Origin: Prevotella sp. CAG:732 | GTDB taxonomy: Bacteria; Bacteroidota; Bacteroidia; Bacteroidales; Bacteroidaceae | NCBI GenBank assembly: GCA_000436035.1 | Contig: FR893183.1 | Span: forward strand, 1-40,403 | Direction of reading: 5' to 3' | DNA length: 40,403 nt | In this document: piece after piece, positions 12,805-21,345 of the stretch | Layout of the letters: each line of letters opens with the position of its first letter | How positions within the stretch are numbered: the stretch's first letter is position 1 | Made by a program: the position numbers and the translations under genes | Notes under the pieces: generated by a model | The model's input: only the letters and a program-made list of their open reading frames with translations | The model's database searches: none | What the model was told of the DNA's origin: nothing

Positions 12805-15093
12805 TTACTTGTTGTTCTTGATCTTCTCAACGTAAGCATCGATGACAGCGACAGCAGTGATGTTGACGATGTCCTGAACACTGCTCTCAGAGTCGGTGAA
12901 GTGGATAGGCTTGTTAAGACCCATCTGGATAGGACCGATGATCTCTGCCTCTGGGCTCAAAGCCTGCAAGAGTTTGTAAGCACCATTGGCGCTGCTGAGG
13001 TTAGGGAATACCAATGTGTTGACATCCTTGCCCTTCAAGCGAGAGAATGGGTACTTCTCGTCACGCAATTGCTTGTTGAGTGCATAGTTTACCTGCATCT
13101 CACCATCGATGGCAAGCTCTGGGAACTCTTTCTGCATCTCTGCTACAGCATTCTTCACCTTGACAGGAGAGCCTGCGGTGTCGGTACCGAAGTTAGAGTA
13201 GCTCAACATGGCCATCACTGGCTCATCGTTGAAGAACTTCACGGTGCCAGCCGACAACTTGGCGATGTCGGTCAAGACATCCTGGTCTGGGTGACGGTTG
13301 ATCAATGTATCAGCGATATAGTAGATACCCTTCTGTGTGTTGAGGATGTGCATGGTACCGAAGGTCTTGTAACCCTCACGGATGCCAATCACGTCTTTCG
13401 CTACCTTGATGGTATTTGAGTACTTGGTGTAAAGACCTGTGATGAATGCATCAGCATCGCCTTGCTCTACCATAGACATACCGAAGTAGTTGCGCTCATA
13501 CATCTTGTCGTAAGCCTCCTCGAAGGTATAACCCTCACGAGCACGCTTCTCAGCCAAGTGCTTAGCGAAGGTAGCACGGCGACCCTGCTCGTTGTCGGCA
13601 CGCATATCTACAATCTCGATGCCCTCCAAGTCGAGCTTCAAGCGGTTGGCAACACGCTTCAAGCGGTCTGGGTTGCCCAAGAGGATAGGCTGGCAGATGC
13701 CCTCTGTCTTAGCCTGAACGGCAGCCTTCAACATGGTTGGGTTGCCACCCTCGGCGAATACGACACGCTGTGGATGGAGGCGAGCTGTATCGTGGAGCTT
13801 GCGAGTCAACTTGGTCTCCTGACCGAGCAACTGGCGCAGATGCTGCTTGTATGCCTCCCAGTCGGTGATAGGAGTACGAGCCACACCGCTGTCCATGGCA
13901 GCCTTGGCGATGGCAGCACTTACCTCAGTGATCAAACGTGGATCGACTGGTTTTGGAATGAAGTATTTAGGACCAAAGGTGAGGTCGTTGACATGATATA
14001 CGTCATTGACTACATCTGGCACAGGTTGCTTAGCCAAGTCGGCGATGGCGTGAACAGCAGCCAACTTCATCTCCTCGTTGATGGCACGAGCGTGAACATC
14101 GAGCGCGCCACGGAAGATATATGGGAAACCGATCACATTGTTGATCTGGTTAGGATAATCGGAACGACCTGTTGACATCAATACGTCAGGACGGCTAGCC
14201 ATCGCATCCTCGTAGCTGATCTCAGGCACTGGGTTGGCGAGGGCGAACACGATAGGATTATCGTTCATAGAGCGGAGCATGTCTTGTGTCAAGACGTTAC
14301 CCTTGCTCAAACCTACGAATACGTCGGCACCCTTGATAGCCTCAGCGAGTGTGTGAACGTCACGGCGGTCGGTAGCGAAGAGCTTCTTCTGCTCGGTCAG
14401 GTTCTCACGGTCGCTAGTGATGACACCCTTGGAGTCGAGCATCACGATGTTCTCGACCTTGGCACCCAAAGCCACGTAGAGCTTGGTACAACTGATGGCA
14501 GCAGCGCCGGCACCGTTGACTACAATCTTCACCTTGGCGATGTCCTTGCCTGCTACTTCGAGGGCGTTCTTTAAACCAGCGGCAGAGATGATGGCAGTAC
14601 CATGCTGGTCATCGTGCATCACTGGGATGTCGAGGGTCTTCTTCAAGCGCTCCTCGATGTAGAAGCACTGAGGAGCCTTGATGTCCTCCAAGTTGATTCC
14701 GCCGAAAGAAGGGGCGATGCGCTCCACGGTCTCGCAGAATTTCTCTGGGTCCTTCTCGTCGATCTCGATGTCGAACACATCGATGCCACCATAAATCTTG
14801 AAAAGCAATCCTTTACCTTCCATCACAGGCTTGCCACTCATGGCGCCTATGTCACCAAGACCTAATACGGCAGTACCGTTGCTGATGACAGCCACGAGGT
14901 TGCCCTTGTCGGTGTACTTGTAAACGTCGTCTGGGTTCTGCTGAATCTCCAGACAAGGAAAAGCCACGCCAGGAGAATATGCCAAACTCAAATCGGTCTG
15001 AGTGTGGTAAGGTTTGGTAGGCTTTACTTCGATTTTACCTGGACGGCCGTTCAAGTGATATGCGAGGGCCGCCTCCTTTGTAATTTTTACCAT
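12805..15093 (-). CDS. maeB: NADP-dependent malic enzyme with phosphotransacetylase-like domain
   Basis: MaeB oxidatively decarboxylates malate to pyruvate, making NADPH. The 762-residue product has the large MaeB layout. The malic enzyme part covers residues 1-420 (KPYHTQTDLSLAYSPGVA, NGTAVLGLGDIGAMSGKPVM, DDQHGTAIISAAGLKNAL, and the NAD(P) loop VNGAGAAAISCTKL). A phosphotransacetylase-like domain follows to the end (RVVFAEGGNPTMLKAA, YSNFGTDTAGSPVKV), which in this family is regulatory rather than catalytic. It is transcribed divergently from a tetR gene, with a minus-strand TACCTTTG at 15167-15174. Confidence 0.97.
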   Translation of the reverse strand: MVKITKEAALAYHLNGRPGKIEVKPTKPYHTQTDLSLAYSPGVAFPCLEIQQNPDDVYKYTDKGNLVAVISNGTAVLGLGDIGAMSGKPVMEGKGLLFKIYGGIDVFDIEIDEKDPEKFCETVERIAPSFGGINLEDIKAPQCFYIEERLKKTLDIPVMHDDQHGTAIISAAGLKNALEVAGKDIAKVKIVVNGAGAAAISCTKLYVALGAKVENIVMLDSKGVITSDRENLTEQKKLFATDRRDVHTLAEAIKGADVFVGLSKGNVLTQDMLRSMNDNPIVFALANPVPEISYEDAMASRPDVLMSTGRSDYPNQINNVIGFPYIFRGALDVHARAINEEMKLAAVHAIADLAKQPVPDVVNDVYHVNDLTFGPKYFIPKPVDPRLITEVSAAIAKAAMDSGVARTPITDWEAYKQHLRQLLGQETKLTRKLHDTARLHPQRVVFAEGGNPTMLKAAVQAKTEGICQPILLGNPDRLKRVANRLKLDLEGIEIVDMRADNEQGRRATFAKHLAEKRAREGYTFEEAYDKMYERNYFGMSMVEQGDADAFITGLYTKYSNTIKVAKDVIGIREGYKTFGTMHILNTQKGIYYIADTLINRHPDQDVLTDIAKLSAGTVKFFNDEPVMAMLSYSNFGTDTAGSPVKVKNAVAEMQKEFPELAIDGEMQVNYALNKQLRDEKYPFSRLKGKDVNTLVFPNLSSANGAYKLLQALSPEAEIIGPIQMGLNKPIHFTDSESSVQDIVNITAVAVIDAYVEKIKNNK

Positions 15094-15166
15094 AACGTTA
15101 TTTTGGTTTAAAGTTTTAATTTCTTACGTTTTTTATGCAAATTCTGCACAAATCGTTATTTTTGTG

Positions 15167-15174
15167 CAAAGGTA
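15167..15174 (-). promoter_or_regulatory. -7 element for maeB
   Basis: TACCTTTG on the minus strand, 74 nt before the maeB start. No TTTG is found at the usual distance upstream, so only the -7 half is supported. Confidence 0.5.
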
Positions 15175-15200
15175 ATAAAAAACTATATAAAAAGTGTAGG

Positions 15201-15235
15201 TTTTTTGATTTTTTTTGTATCTTTGCATCAAAAAA
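15201..15235 (+). promoter_or_regulatory. tetR promoter with a candidate operator
   Basis: TATCTTTG at 15218-15225 is the -7 element for tetR (no good -33). It lies between the arms of an inverted repeat, TTTTTTGAT (15201-15209) and ATCAAAAAA (15227-15235), a possible autoregulatory site. The arms are mostly T/A runs, so this is tentative. Confidence 0.45.
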
Positions 15236-15253
15236 ATAGATAGAGCACGAAAT

Positions 15254-15868
15254 ATGAGTGAAATTAACGACTATCGCAAGGAACTGAAGAGTCGAATCAT
15301 TGACTATGTCATGGACGAGTTTTACAAACGTGGCATCAAGGCTGTGAAGATGGATGAAATCTCGCAGGGACTTCACGTATCCAAGCGTACGGTGTACGAG
15401 ATTTTCGGCGACAAGGAGGAACTGTTGCTGGCTGGACTGAAGGCTAGGGACGAGCAGATGCGCAAGCAGTTGGATATCTATGCCTGCAACGAGGCGCACA
15501 ATGTGATAGATGTGCTGGGCTATTTCTACAAGGTGCAGATGGAGGTCAACTCTGCGATTGGCGTGTCCTTCTTCGAGGAGATTCATCGCATGCCACGCAT
15601 CCTTGAGTATCTGAAGGAGAAGCACAACAGAGAATATTTCGATCGTGTGAAGTTCATGAAGGCTGGCATCACTGAGGGCGTCTTTCGCACGGATGTCAAC
15701 TATGAGCTGATGCTTGAGATTGTCGATGCAACCATGAAGGAAATCATGCACCAGCAACTTTACAAGGAGAATACGATGCAAGAGATATTCGACAATTATT
15801 TCTTGGTCATCATCCGTGGCTTTTGCACGGAGCGTGGTGTAGCATTATTGAACAAGGCGATTGAGTAG
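15254..15868 (+). CDS. TetR/AcrR-family transcriptional regulator
   Basis: The 204-residue product has a typical TetR N-terminal HTH (residues 8-55: SRIIDYVMDEFYKRGIKAVK, then MDEISQGLHVSKRTVYEIFG and DKEELL) and an all-helical C-terminal half that would form the ligand-binding and dimer domain. The ATG at 15254 is chosen over upstream in-frame codons because the -7 element at 15218-15225 lies in the extension. It is divergent from maeB, sharing a 160-bp control region, so maeB is a candidate target besides itself. The DUF2520, kdsC and maf genes follow on the same strand. The ligand is unknown. Confidence 0.92.
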   Translation: MSEINDYRKELKSRIIDYVMDEFYKRGIKAVKMDEISQGLHVSKRTVYEIFGDKEELLLAGLKARDEQMRKQLDIYACNEAHNVIDVLGYFYKVQMEVNSAIGVSFFEEIHRMPRILEYLKEKHNREYFDRVKFMKAGITEGVFRTDVNYELMLEIVDATMKEIMHQQLYKENTMQEIFDNYFLVIIRGFCTERGVALLNKAIE

Positions 15869-15927
15869 GCTTGCCCTTCTCTGTCGCCTTTTGTAGTATA
15901 TATATAATAAGGTGTAATAACTCAAAT

Positions 15928-16701
15928 ATGAAAATAGTATTAATCGGTGCTGGTAATCTAGCCACCAACCTCGGCAAGGCGCTCTTGTCGGCTGGCTATG
16001 ACATCGTTCAGGTGTTTAGCAGAACTCTGGAATCGGCATCCCTCTTGGCGAACATTGCTGGAGGGGCTCCCGTCACGAATATCGAACAGATACGTGATGA
16101 TGCCGACCTCTATATCGTCTCCCTCAAGGATTCCGTGGTGGGCGACATCCTCCCTTCGCTTTGCAAGGGCAAGGAAAACAAGGTGTTCATCCATACCGCA
16201 GGCTCACTCCCGATGGACGTGTTCCAAGGGATGGCGTTGCATTACGGCGTCTTCTATCCGATGCAGACGTTCTCCAAGGAAAAGGAGGTGGATTTCTCCG
16301 TTATCCCTTGTTTCATAGAGGCCAACGACAGTTATGCCCATGGGGTGATAGAGGAGTTGGCGCATCAGTTGAGTGGGAGCGTGTATGAACTTTCTTCTGA
16401 GAATCGAAAGTATCTCCATTTGTCGGCTGTCTTCGCCTGCAATTTCGTCAACCACTGTTATGTCATCAGTCAGCAACTGCTGGAGAAGCATGGCATTCCA
16501 TTCGAGGTGATGCTCCCGTTGATAGACGAGACGGCGCAGAAGGTGCATTCTTTGTCTCCAACTAAAGCTCAGACTGGTCCGGCAGTGAGATTCGACCAGA
16601 ATGTGATCCGCAACCAAGCGGCATTGCTCAAGGATAATCCTTTGCTGAAGGACATCTATGAGCGCATGAGCTTGAGCATCCACAAGATGAGTGAAGAGTG
16701 A
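15928..16701 (+). CDS. Rossmann-fold / DUF2520 protein (oxidoreductase-like)
   Basis: The 257-residue product starts with a dinucleotide-binding motif, MKIVLIGAGNLATNLGKALL (GxGNxxxxxG), typical of the Rossmann-like domain joined to DUF2520. It resembles ProC/F420-NADP oxidoreductases in the first 160 residues (SLKDSVVGDILPSL, VFIHTAGSLPMDVF, GVFYPMQTFSKEKEVDF). The C-terminal helical DUF2520 part (HLSAVFACNFVNHCYVISQQ) is probably the dimer and substrate region. The reaction is not established for the family. The ATG at 15928 opens the Rossmann motif directly. kdsC follows after 24 nt. Confidence 0.88.
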   Translation: MKIVLIGAGNLATNLGKALLSAGYDIVQVFSRTLESASLLANIAGGAPVTNIEQIRDDADLYIVSLKDSVVGDILPSLCKGKENKVFIHTAGSLPMDVFQGMALHYGVFYPMQTFSKEKEVDFSVIPCFIEANDSYAHGVIEELAHQLSGSVYELSSENRKYLHLSAVFACNFVNHCYVISQQLLEKHGIPFEVMLPLIDETAQKVHSLSPTKAQTGPAVRFDQNVIRNQAALLKDNPLLKDIYERMSLSIHKMSEE

Positions 16702-16725
16702 AGAATATGATAGAATATAAAAGCA

Positions 16726-17244
16726 ATGATCAATTACGACTTAAATAAAATCAAAGCCATCATCTTCGACGTGGATGGCGTTCTTTCGAGAGAGACCATC
16801 ACGCTGTCCAGTGATGGTGAGCCGCTCCGAACGGTCAATATCAAGGATGGATATGCCATCCAACTGGCTCAGAAGATGGGGCTTCGCATCGCCATCTTGA
16901 CGGGCGGCAATACCGAGGCGATACGCAAGCGTTATGCCGGTCTTGGAGTGGAGGACATCTTTATGGGTTGTGCCGTGAAGATCAAGACCTACCATGAGTT
17001 CTTGGAGAAATATGGCTTGCAGAATGAGGAGGTGATGTACGTGGGCGACGATATTCCTGACTATGAGGTGATGAGAGCTTGCGGCTGTCCTTGCTGTCCT
17101 GCCGATGCTTGTCCCGATGTCAAGGAGATTTCTACCTATATTTCCGCTCGCAAGGGTGGAGAAGGATGTGGCAGGGATGTCATCGAACAAGTGCTTCGCT
17201 CACAGAAGAAATGGCTGTCGGATGCTAAGGCATTCGGATGGTAA
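16726..17244 (+). CDS. kdsC: KDO-8-phosphate phosphatase (KdsC-like HAD)
   Basis: KdsC removes phosphate from KDO 8-phosphate in lipopolysaccharide inner-core synthesis. The 172-residue product is a C0-type HAD phosphatase without cap domain, the size of known KdsC. It has IIFDVDGVLS (catalytic Asp15 and Asp17), TGGNTEAIRKR as motif II, and YVGDDIPDYEVMRACG as motif IV. The usual GVLTDG at motif I reads GVLSRE here, a small departure. KdsB, the next KDO enzyme, is encoded in the same window at 23880. Neighbouring genes are tightly spaced, so it is probably co-transcribed with the DUF2520 and maf genes. Confidence 0.92.
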   Translation: MINYDLNKIKAIIFDVDGVLSRETITLSSDGEPLRTVNIKDGYAIQLAQKMGLRIAILTGGNTEAIRKRYAGLGVEDIFMGCAVKIKTYHEFLEKYGLQNEEVMYVGDDIPDYEVMRACGCPCCPADACPDVKEISTYISARKGGEGCGRDVIEQVLRSQKKWLSDAKAFGW

Positions 17245-17297
17245 GTAGGTAGCTTTCTTGCCTTTATGCTAAGGCTTTAACTTCTCTAACTCCTAAC

Positions 17298-17918
17298 ATG
17301 ATAGAAAAGATGAAAGATTATAAAATCATATTGGCGAGCAATTCGCCTCGCCGCAAAGAACTCTTGGCAGGACTCGACATGCCTTTCGGGGTGAAGGTAC
17401 TGAAGGGCATCGACGAGAGTTACCCTTCTACTTTGAGTCCCTATGAGACGGCTCAGTATATCGCTTCGAAGAAGGCTGATGCCTATCGGGGCTTATTGGC
17501 AGATGGCATCTTGATTCTCACTGCCGACACCGTGGTCATCGCACCTACCGAGGACGAACAAAACGACAAAGAAGGTAGGGGCATCATCCTCGGAAAGCCC
17601 AAGGATGCGGAAGATGCCAAGCGGATGCTCCGCATGCTGAGTGGCAAGACCCACCATGTCGTCACGGGTGTCTGTCTGACCACCGTCAAGGAGCAACACC
17701 AGTTCTCCGTGACTACAGAGGTAACCTTCAAGTCGCTCTCGGAAGAGGAAATCGAATATTACGTGTCGAAATACAAGCCTTTCGACAAGGCAGGAGCTTA
17801 TGGCATCCAGGAATGGATAGGCTATATCGGATGCACGGGACTGAAGGGAAGTTACTACAATGTGATGGGGCTTCCGGTGCAGCGCATTTACGAGGAACTG
17901 AGCCAGATGAGTGAATAA
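17298..17918 (+). CDS. maf: Maf-family nucleoside triphosphate pyrophosphatase
   Basis: Maf proteins hydrolyse non-canonical or modified NTPs (dTTP/UTP or m7GTP) and delay division in some bacteria. The 206-residue product has the signature SNSPRRKELL near the N terminus, the catalytic base region LTADTVV, GKPKDAEDAKRML, and the conserved SxxEIExY-like EEEIEYYVSKYKPFDKAGAY. The DKAGAYGIQ motif is of the dTTP/UTP pyrophosphatase (YhdE) type. Starts at 17298 (206 aa) or 17310 (202 aa) are both possible, the latter giving MKDYKIILASNSP. It is the last gene of the tetR-linked cluster. Confidence 0.95.
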   Translation: MIEKMKDYKIILASNSPRRKELLAGLDMPFGVKVLKGIDESYPSTLSPYETAQYIASKKADAYRGLLADGILILTADTVVIAPTEDEQNDKEGRGIILGKPKDAEDAKRMLRMLSGKTHHVVTGVCLTTVKEQHQFSVTTEVTFKSLSEEEIEYYVSKYKPFDKAGAYGIQEWIGYIGCTGLKGSYYNVMGLPVQRIYEELSQMSE

Positions 17919-18003
17919 ATATTCGCTTTTCATCTTGTTTTGTGCCGGTTTTATGCCGTTCTGGTCGGAAAGATGGGGCATTTAGAATTTTTTAAAATAA
18001 TAC

Positions 18004-18036
18004 TTTGCTCTATCTCGCAAAATATGGGTATCTTTG
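18004..18036 (+). promoter_or_regulatory. promoter for the second fur gene and purA
   Basis: TTTG (18004-18007) and TATCTTTG (18029-18036) with 21 bp between them, 26 nt before the ATG at 18063. Confidence 0.75.
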
Positions 18037-18062
18037 TGCGTTTTATGTAACTAACAAAGAGT

Positions 18063-18545
18063 ATGACAGACAATGTGAAGGCCAAAGTCAGGGTGATTTT
18101 GGATAACTATCTGGAGTCGAATCATCATCGAAAGACCCCGGAGCGTTATGCCATCCTGGATGCGGTTTACAGCCTGAAAGGGCACTTTACGCTTGACGAC
18201 TTGGGCGCTCTCCTGGAGAAGAAGCATTTCCGTGTGAGCCGAGCTACGCTCTATAACACGATGCATCTCTTCATCGAACTGAGACTGGTCGTAAGACACA
18301 GTTTGGTGGATGGAACCAAGTACGAGGCAAGTTTTAATAATGAGAACCATGTACATCAGGTGTGTACGGTGTGTGGAAAGGTGACAGAGGTGCAGGCTCC
18401 GTTGGTAACGGACGCAATCGCCGATACCAAGCTTCAGCGGTTTCGCCGTGATGCTTTCGCCCTCTATATCTATGGCGTGTGCAGCGCCTGCCAAGCCAAG
18501 ATTACCCGAAAGCGCAATACTGATAAAATGGAAAAGTCAAAATAA
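18063..18545 (+). CDS. Fur-family transcriptional regulator (second paralogue)
   Basis: The 160-residue product has the Fur winged helix (TPERYAILDAVYSLKGHFTL, then VSRATLYNTMHLFIE) and a metal site HVHQVCTVCGKVTEV with a second Cys pair in VCSACQAK. It lacks the long His-rich tail of proteobacterial Fur. It is only distantly similar to the PerR-like protein at 11623, so the two are probably not functionally redundant. purA starts 11 nt after its stop, so the two genes form an operon; this fur-purA order is common in Bacteroidales. The metal it senses (Fe, Zn, Mn) cannot be told. Confidence 0.9.
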   Translation: MTDNVKAKVRVILDNYLESNHHRKTPERYAILDAVYSLKGHFTLDDLGALLEKKHFRVSRATLYNTMHLFIELRLVVRHSLVDGTKYEASFNNENHVHQVCTVCGKVTEVQAPLVTDAIADTKLQRFRRDAFALYIYGVCSACQAKITRKRNTDKMEKSK

Positions 18546-18556
18546 CTAGATAAAAA

Positions 18557-19831
18557 ATGAACACAGGTAAAGTAGATGTCCTGCTGGGTCTTCAGTGGGG
18601 CGATGAAGGTAAAGGTAAGGTGGTTGACGTGTTGACCCCTAAGTATGATGTCATAGCTCGTTTCCAGGGCGGTCCTAACGCAGGCCATACCTTGGAGTTT
18701 GAGGGGCAGAAGTACGTTCTTCGCTCTATCCCTTCTGGTATCTTCCAGGGTGGAAAGGTGAACATTATTGGTAATGGTGTCGTCTTGGCTCCAGACCTCT
18801 TCATGCAGGAGGCTAAGGACTTGGAGAAGAGCGGTCACGACTTGAAGAGTCGCTTGTACATCTCCAAGAAGGCTCATCTCATCATGCCTACCCATCGTGT
18901 GCTTGACGCTGCCATCGAGGCTTCTAAGGGTAAGAACAAGGTGGGTACCACCGGTAAGGGCATCGGTCCTACCTATACTGACAAGGTTAGTCGCACGGGT
19001 CTTCGCGTAGGTGATATCCTTGACAATTTCCAGGCTAAGTATGAGGAGCATAAGGCTAAGCACCTCAAGCAGATAGCTTCACTTGGTTATACTGATTTCG
19101 ACATCACTGAGGTGGAGAAGACTTGGATGGAAGGCATCGAATACTTGAAGCAGTTCCACATCGTGGATAGCGAGGTAGAAATCAATAAAGTGCTCCGTTC
19201 TGGTAAGGACATCCTCTGCGAGGGTGCTCAGGGTACTATGCTCGATGTTGACTTCGGTTCTTATCCTTTCGTTACTTCTTCCAACACCATCTGTGCAGGT
19301 GCCTGCATCGGTTTGGGTATCGGTCCTAACAAGATTGGCAATGTATATGGTATCATGAAGGCTTACTGTACTCGTGTAGGTGCAGGTCCTTTCCCAACAG
19401 AGTTGTTTGACGAGACTGGTGCCAAGATTCGTGACCTCGGTCATGAGTATGGTGCAGTGACTGGTCGTGAGCGCCGTTGTGGTTGGTGCGACCTCGTTCA
19501 GTTGAAGTACTCTGTGATGGTGAATGGCGTTACCGAGTTGATCATGATGAAGAGCGACGTGCTCGATGGCTTCGATACCATCAAGGCTTGCGTGGCTTAT
19601 AAGTTGAAGGATGGTACGGTAACTACTGACTTCCCATACGAGATTGACGATGTAGAACCAGTTTATAAGGAGTTCAAGGGTTGGAAGACCGATATGACTC
19701 AGTTTACTTCTGAGGATCAGTTCCCACAGGAGTTCAAGGACTACGTAGCATTCTTGGAGGACTTCTTGGAGACGCGCATCGGTATCATCTCTATCGGTCC
19801 AGACCGTGCTCAGACTATCGTAAGAAAATAA
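18557..19831 (+). CDS. purA: adenylosuccinate synthetase
   Basis: PurA joins IMP and aspartate using GTP to make adenylosuccinate, the first step from IMP to AMP. The 424-residue product is of normal length. It shows the N-terminal GLQWGDEGKGKVVD with the catalytic Asp and GTP P-loop, GGPNAGHT, TGKGIGPTYTDKVSR with the conserved Lys, CEGAQGTMLDVDFGSYPFVT, and a C-terminal base-recognition region. It follows the Fur gene by 11 nt. hisS starts 57 nt after. Confidence 0.98.
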   Translation: MNTGKVDVLLGLQWGDEGKGKVVDVLTPKYDVIARFQGGPNAGHTLEFEGQKYVLRSIPSGIFQGGKVNIIGNGVVLAPDLFMQEAKDLEKSGHDLKSRLYISKKAHLIMPTHRVLDAAIEASKGKNKVGTTGKGIGPTYTDKVSRTGLRVGDILDNFQAKYEEHKAKHLKQIASLGYTDFDITEVEKTWMEGIEYLKQFHIVDSEVEINKVLRSGKDILCEGAQGTMLDVDFGSYPFVTSSNTICAGACIGLGIGPNKIGNVYGIMKAYCTRVGAGPFPTELFDETGAKIRDLGHEYGAVTGRERRCGWCDLVQLKYSVMVNGVTELIMMKSDVLDGFDTIKACVAYKLKDGTVTTDFPYEIDDVEPVYKEFKGWKTDMTQFTSEDQFPQEFKDYVAFLEDFLETRIGIISIGPDRAQTIVRK

Positions 19832-19888
19832 TTGGCTAGCCCTATTGGCGTAGCCTAATTATTAATTATTAATTCTTAATTGAATAAA

Positions 19889-21253
19889 ATGTCTCAGAAA
19901 CCAAGTATTCCAAAGGGAACACGTGACTTCGGTCCTGTGGAGATGGCGAAGCGCAACTACATCTTCAACACGATCAAGGAGGTGTATGCACTCTATGGAT
20001 TCCAACAAATAGAAACTCCAGCCATGGAGACCCTTCAGACTTTGATGGGTAAGTATGGTGAGGAGGGCGACAAGCTCCTCTTCAAAATCCTCAATTCGGG
20101 TGACTATATGAGTAAGGTGACCGATGAGGATGTACATTCTCTCGGCTCTCTCAAGTTGGCTGCCAAGCTCTGCGAGAAGGGTTTGCGTTACGACTTGACC
20201 GTGCCTTTCGCTCGCTATGTCGTTCAGCATCGTGAGGAACTTCAGATGCCTTTCAAGCGTTATCAGATTCAGCCAGTCTGGCGTGCTGACCGTCCTCAGA
20301 AGGGTCGTTATCGTGAGTTCTATCAGTGTGATGCCGACGTCGTTGGCTCTGATTCTCTCTTGAATGAGGTGGAGTTGATGCAGATTGTGGATACCGTCTT
20401 CACCAAGTTTGGTGTGCGTGTTTGCATCAAGATTAACAACCGCAAGATTCTGACGGGTATCGCCGAGGTAATCGGTGAGGCAGACAAGATTGTGGATATC
20501 ACCGTAGCTATCGACAAGTTGGACAAGATTGGTCTTGACAATGTGAACGAGGAACTTCGTGCGGATGGCATCAGTGAGGAAGCTATTCAGAAGTTGCAGC
20601 CAATTATCTCATTGTCAGGTACTAACGATGAGAAGCTTGAAGTAATAGCTAAGGTGCTCGAAACCTCAGAGATTGGCTTGAAGGGTGTAGAGGAAACCAA
20701 GTTTATCTTGGACACCTTGAAGTCTGTAGGCTTGAAGAATGAGATTGAGCTTGATTTGACTTTGGCTCGTGGCTTGAACTATTACACGGGTGCCATTTTC
20801 GAGGTGAAGGCTCTCGATACACCGATGGGAAGTATCACGGGTGGCGGTCGTTACGACAACTTGACGGGCATCTTCGGTCTTCCAGGTTTGAGTGGTGTCG
20901 GTATCTCCTTCGGTGCAGACCGAATCTATGATGTCTTGAATGCGCTCGACCTCTATCCTAAGGAGGCAGTGAATGCTACACAGGTGCTCTTCATCAACTT
21001 TGGTGAGAAAGAGACGGCATACTGTTTGCCTATTTTGCGTCAGGCTCGTGAGGCTGGTATCCGTGCCGAAATCTTCCCTGACAAGGCGAAGATGAAGAAG
21101 CAGATGAGCTATGCCAACGCCAAGAATATTCCGTTTGTGGTACTTGCTGGCGAGAACGAGATCGCTCAGGGCAAGGTAACTTTGAAAAATATGGAAAGCG
21201 GTGAGCAGACCTTGGTTTCAGCCGAGGAACTGATTGCTGCTATTCAGAAATAA
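19889..21253 (+). CDS. hisS: histidyl-tRNA synthetase
   Basis: HisS charges tRNA-His. The 454-residue product begins MSQKPSIPKGTRDFGP and has class II motif 1 around PAMETLQTLMGKYGEE, motif 2 in KRYQIQPVWRADRPQKGRYR, the histidine A loop LARGLNYYTGAIFEV, and motif 3 in GVGISFGADRIYDVL. The C-terminal anticodon-binding domain covers about the last 95 residues. The ATG at 19889 is preferred to a TTG three codons upstream. A strong terminator follows. Confidence 0.97.
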   Translation: MSQKPSIPKGTRDFGPVEMAKRNYIFNTIKEVYALYGFQQIETPAMETLQTLMGKYGEEGDKLLFKILNSGDYMSKVTDEDVHSLGSLKLAAKLCEKGLRYDLTVPFARYVVQHREELQMPFKRYQIQPVWRADRPQKGRYREFYQCDADVVGSDSLLNEVELMQIVDTVFTKFGVRVCIKINNRKILTGIAEVIGEADKIVDITVAIDKLDKIGLDNVNEELRADGISEEAIQKLQPIISLSGTNDEKLEVIAKVLETSEIGLKGVEETKFILDTLKSVGLKNEIELDLTLARGLNYYTGAIFEVKALDTPMGSITGGGRYDNLTGIFGLPGLSGVGISFGADRIYDVLNALDLYPKEAVNATQVLFINFGEKETAYCLPILRQAREAGIRAEIFPDKAKMKKQMSYANAKNIPFVVLAGENEIAQGKVTLKNMESGEQTLVSAEELIAAIQK

Positions 21254-21298
21254 GAAAGTCGCACTGTTTAGTGGTTAGTGCGATGATATTAGGTTTTA

Positions 21299-21328
21299 GG
21301 AAGGCAGGATCACCCTGCCTTCCTTTTT
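21299..21328 (+). terminator. intrinsic terminator after hisS
   Basis: GGAAGGCAGG (21299-21308) pairs perfectly with CCTGCCTTCC (21314-21323), 5-nt loop, followed by T5. A second hairpin TCGCACT/AGTGCGA lies just before it (21259-21283). Confidence 0.88.
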
Positions 21329-21345
21329 AAACAAATCAAAAAAAA

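Noticed and set aside
12676..13419. Plus-strand open frame overlapping the maeB 3' end
   Set aside because: Its body is antisense to maeB and its start lies in the dyad/terminator region.
17951..17994. Terminator after maf
   Set aside because: Only a 5-bp ATGCC/GGCAT pairing with a large loop before the T-rich stretch; too weak to call.
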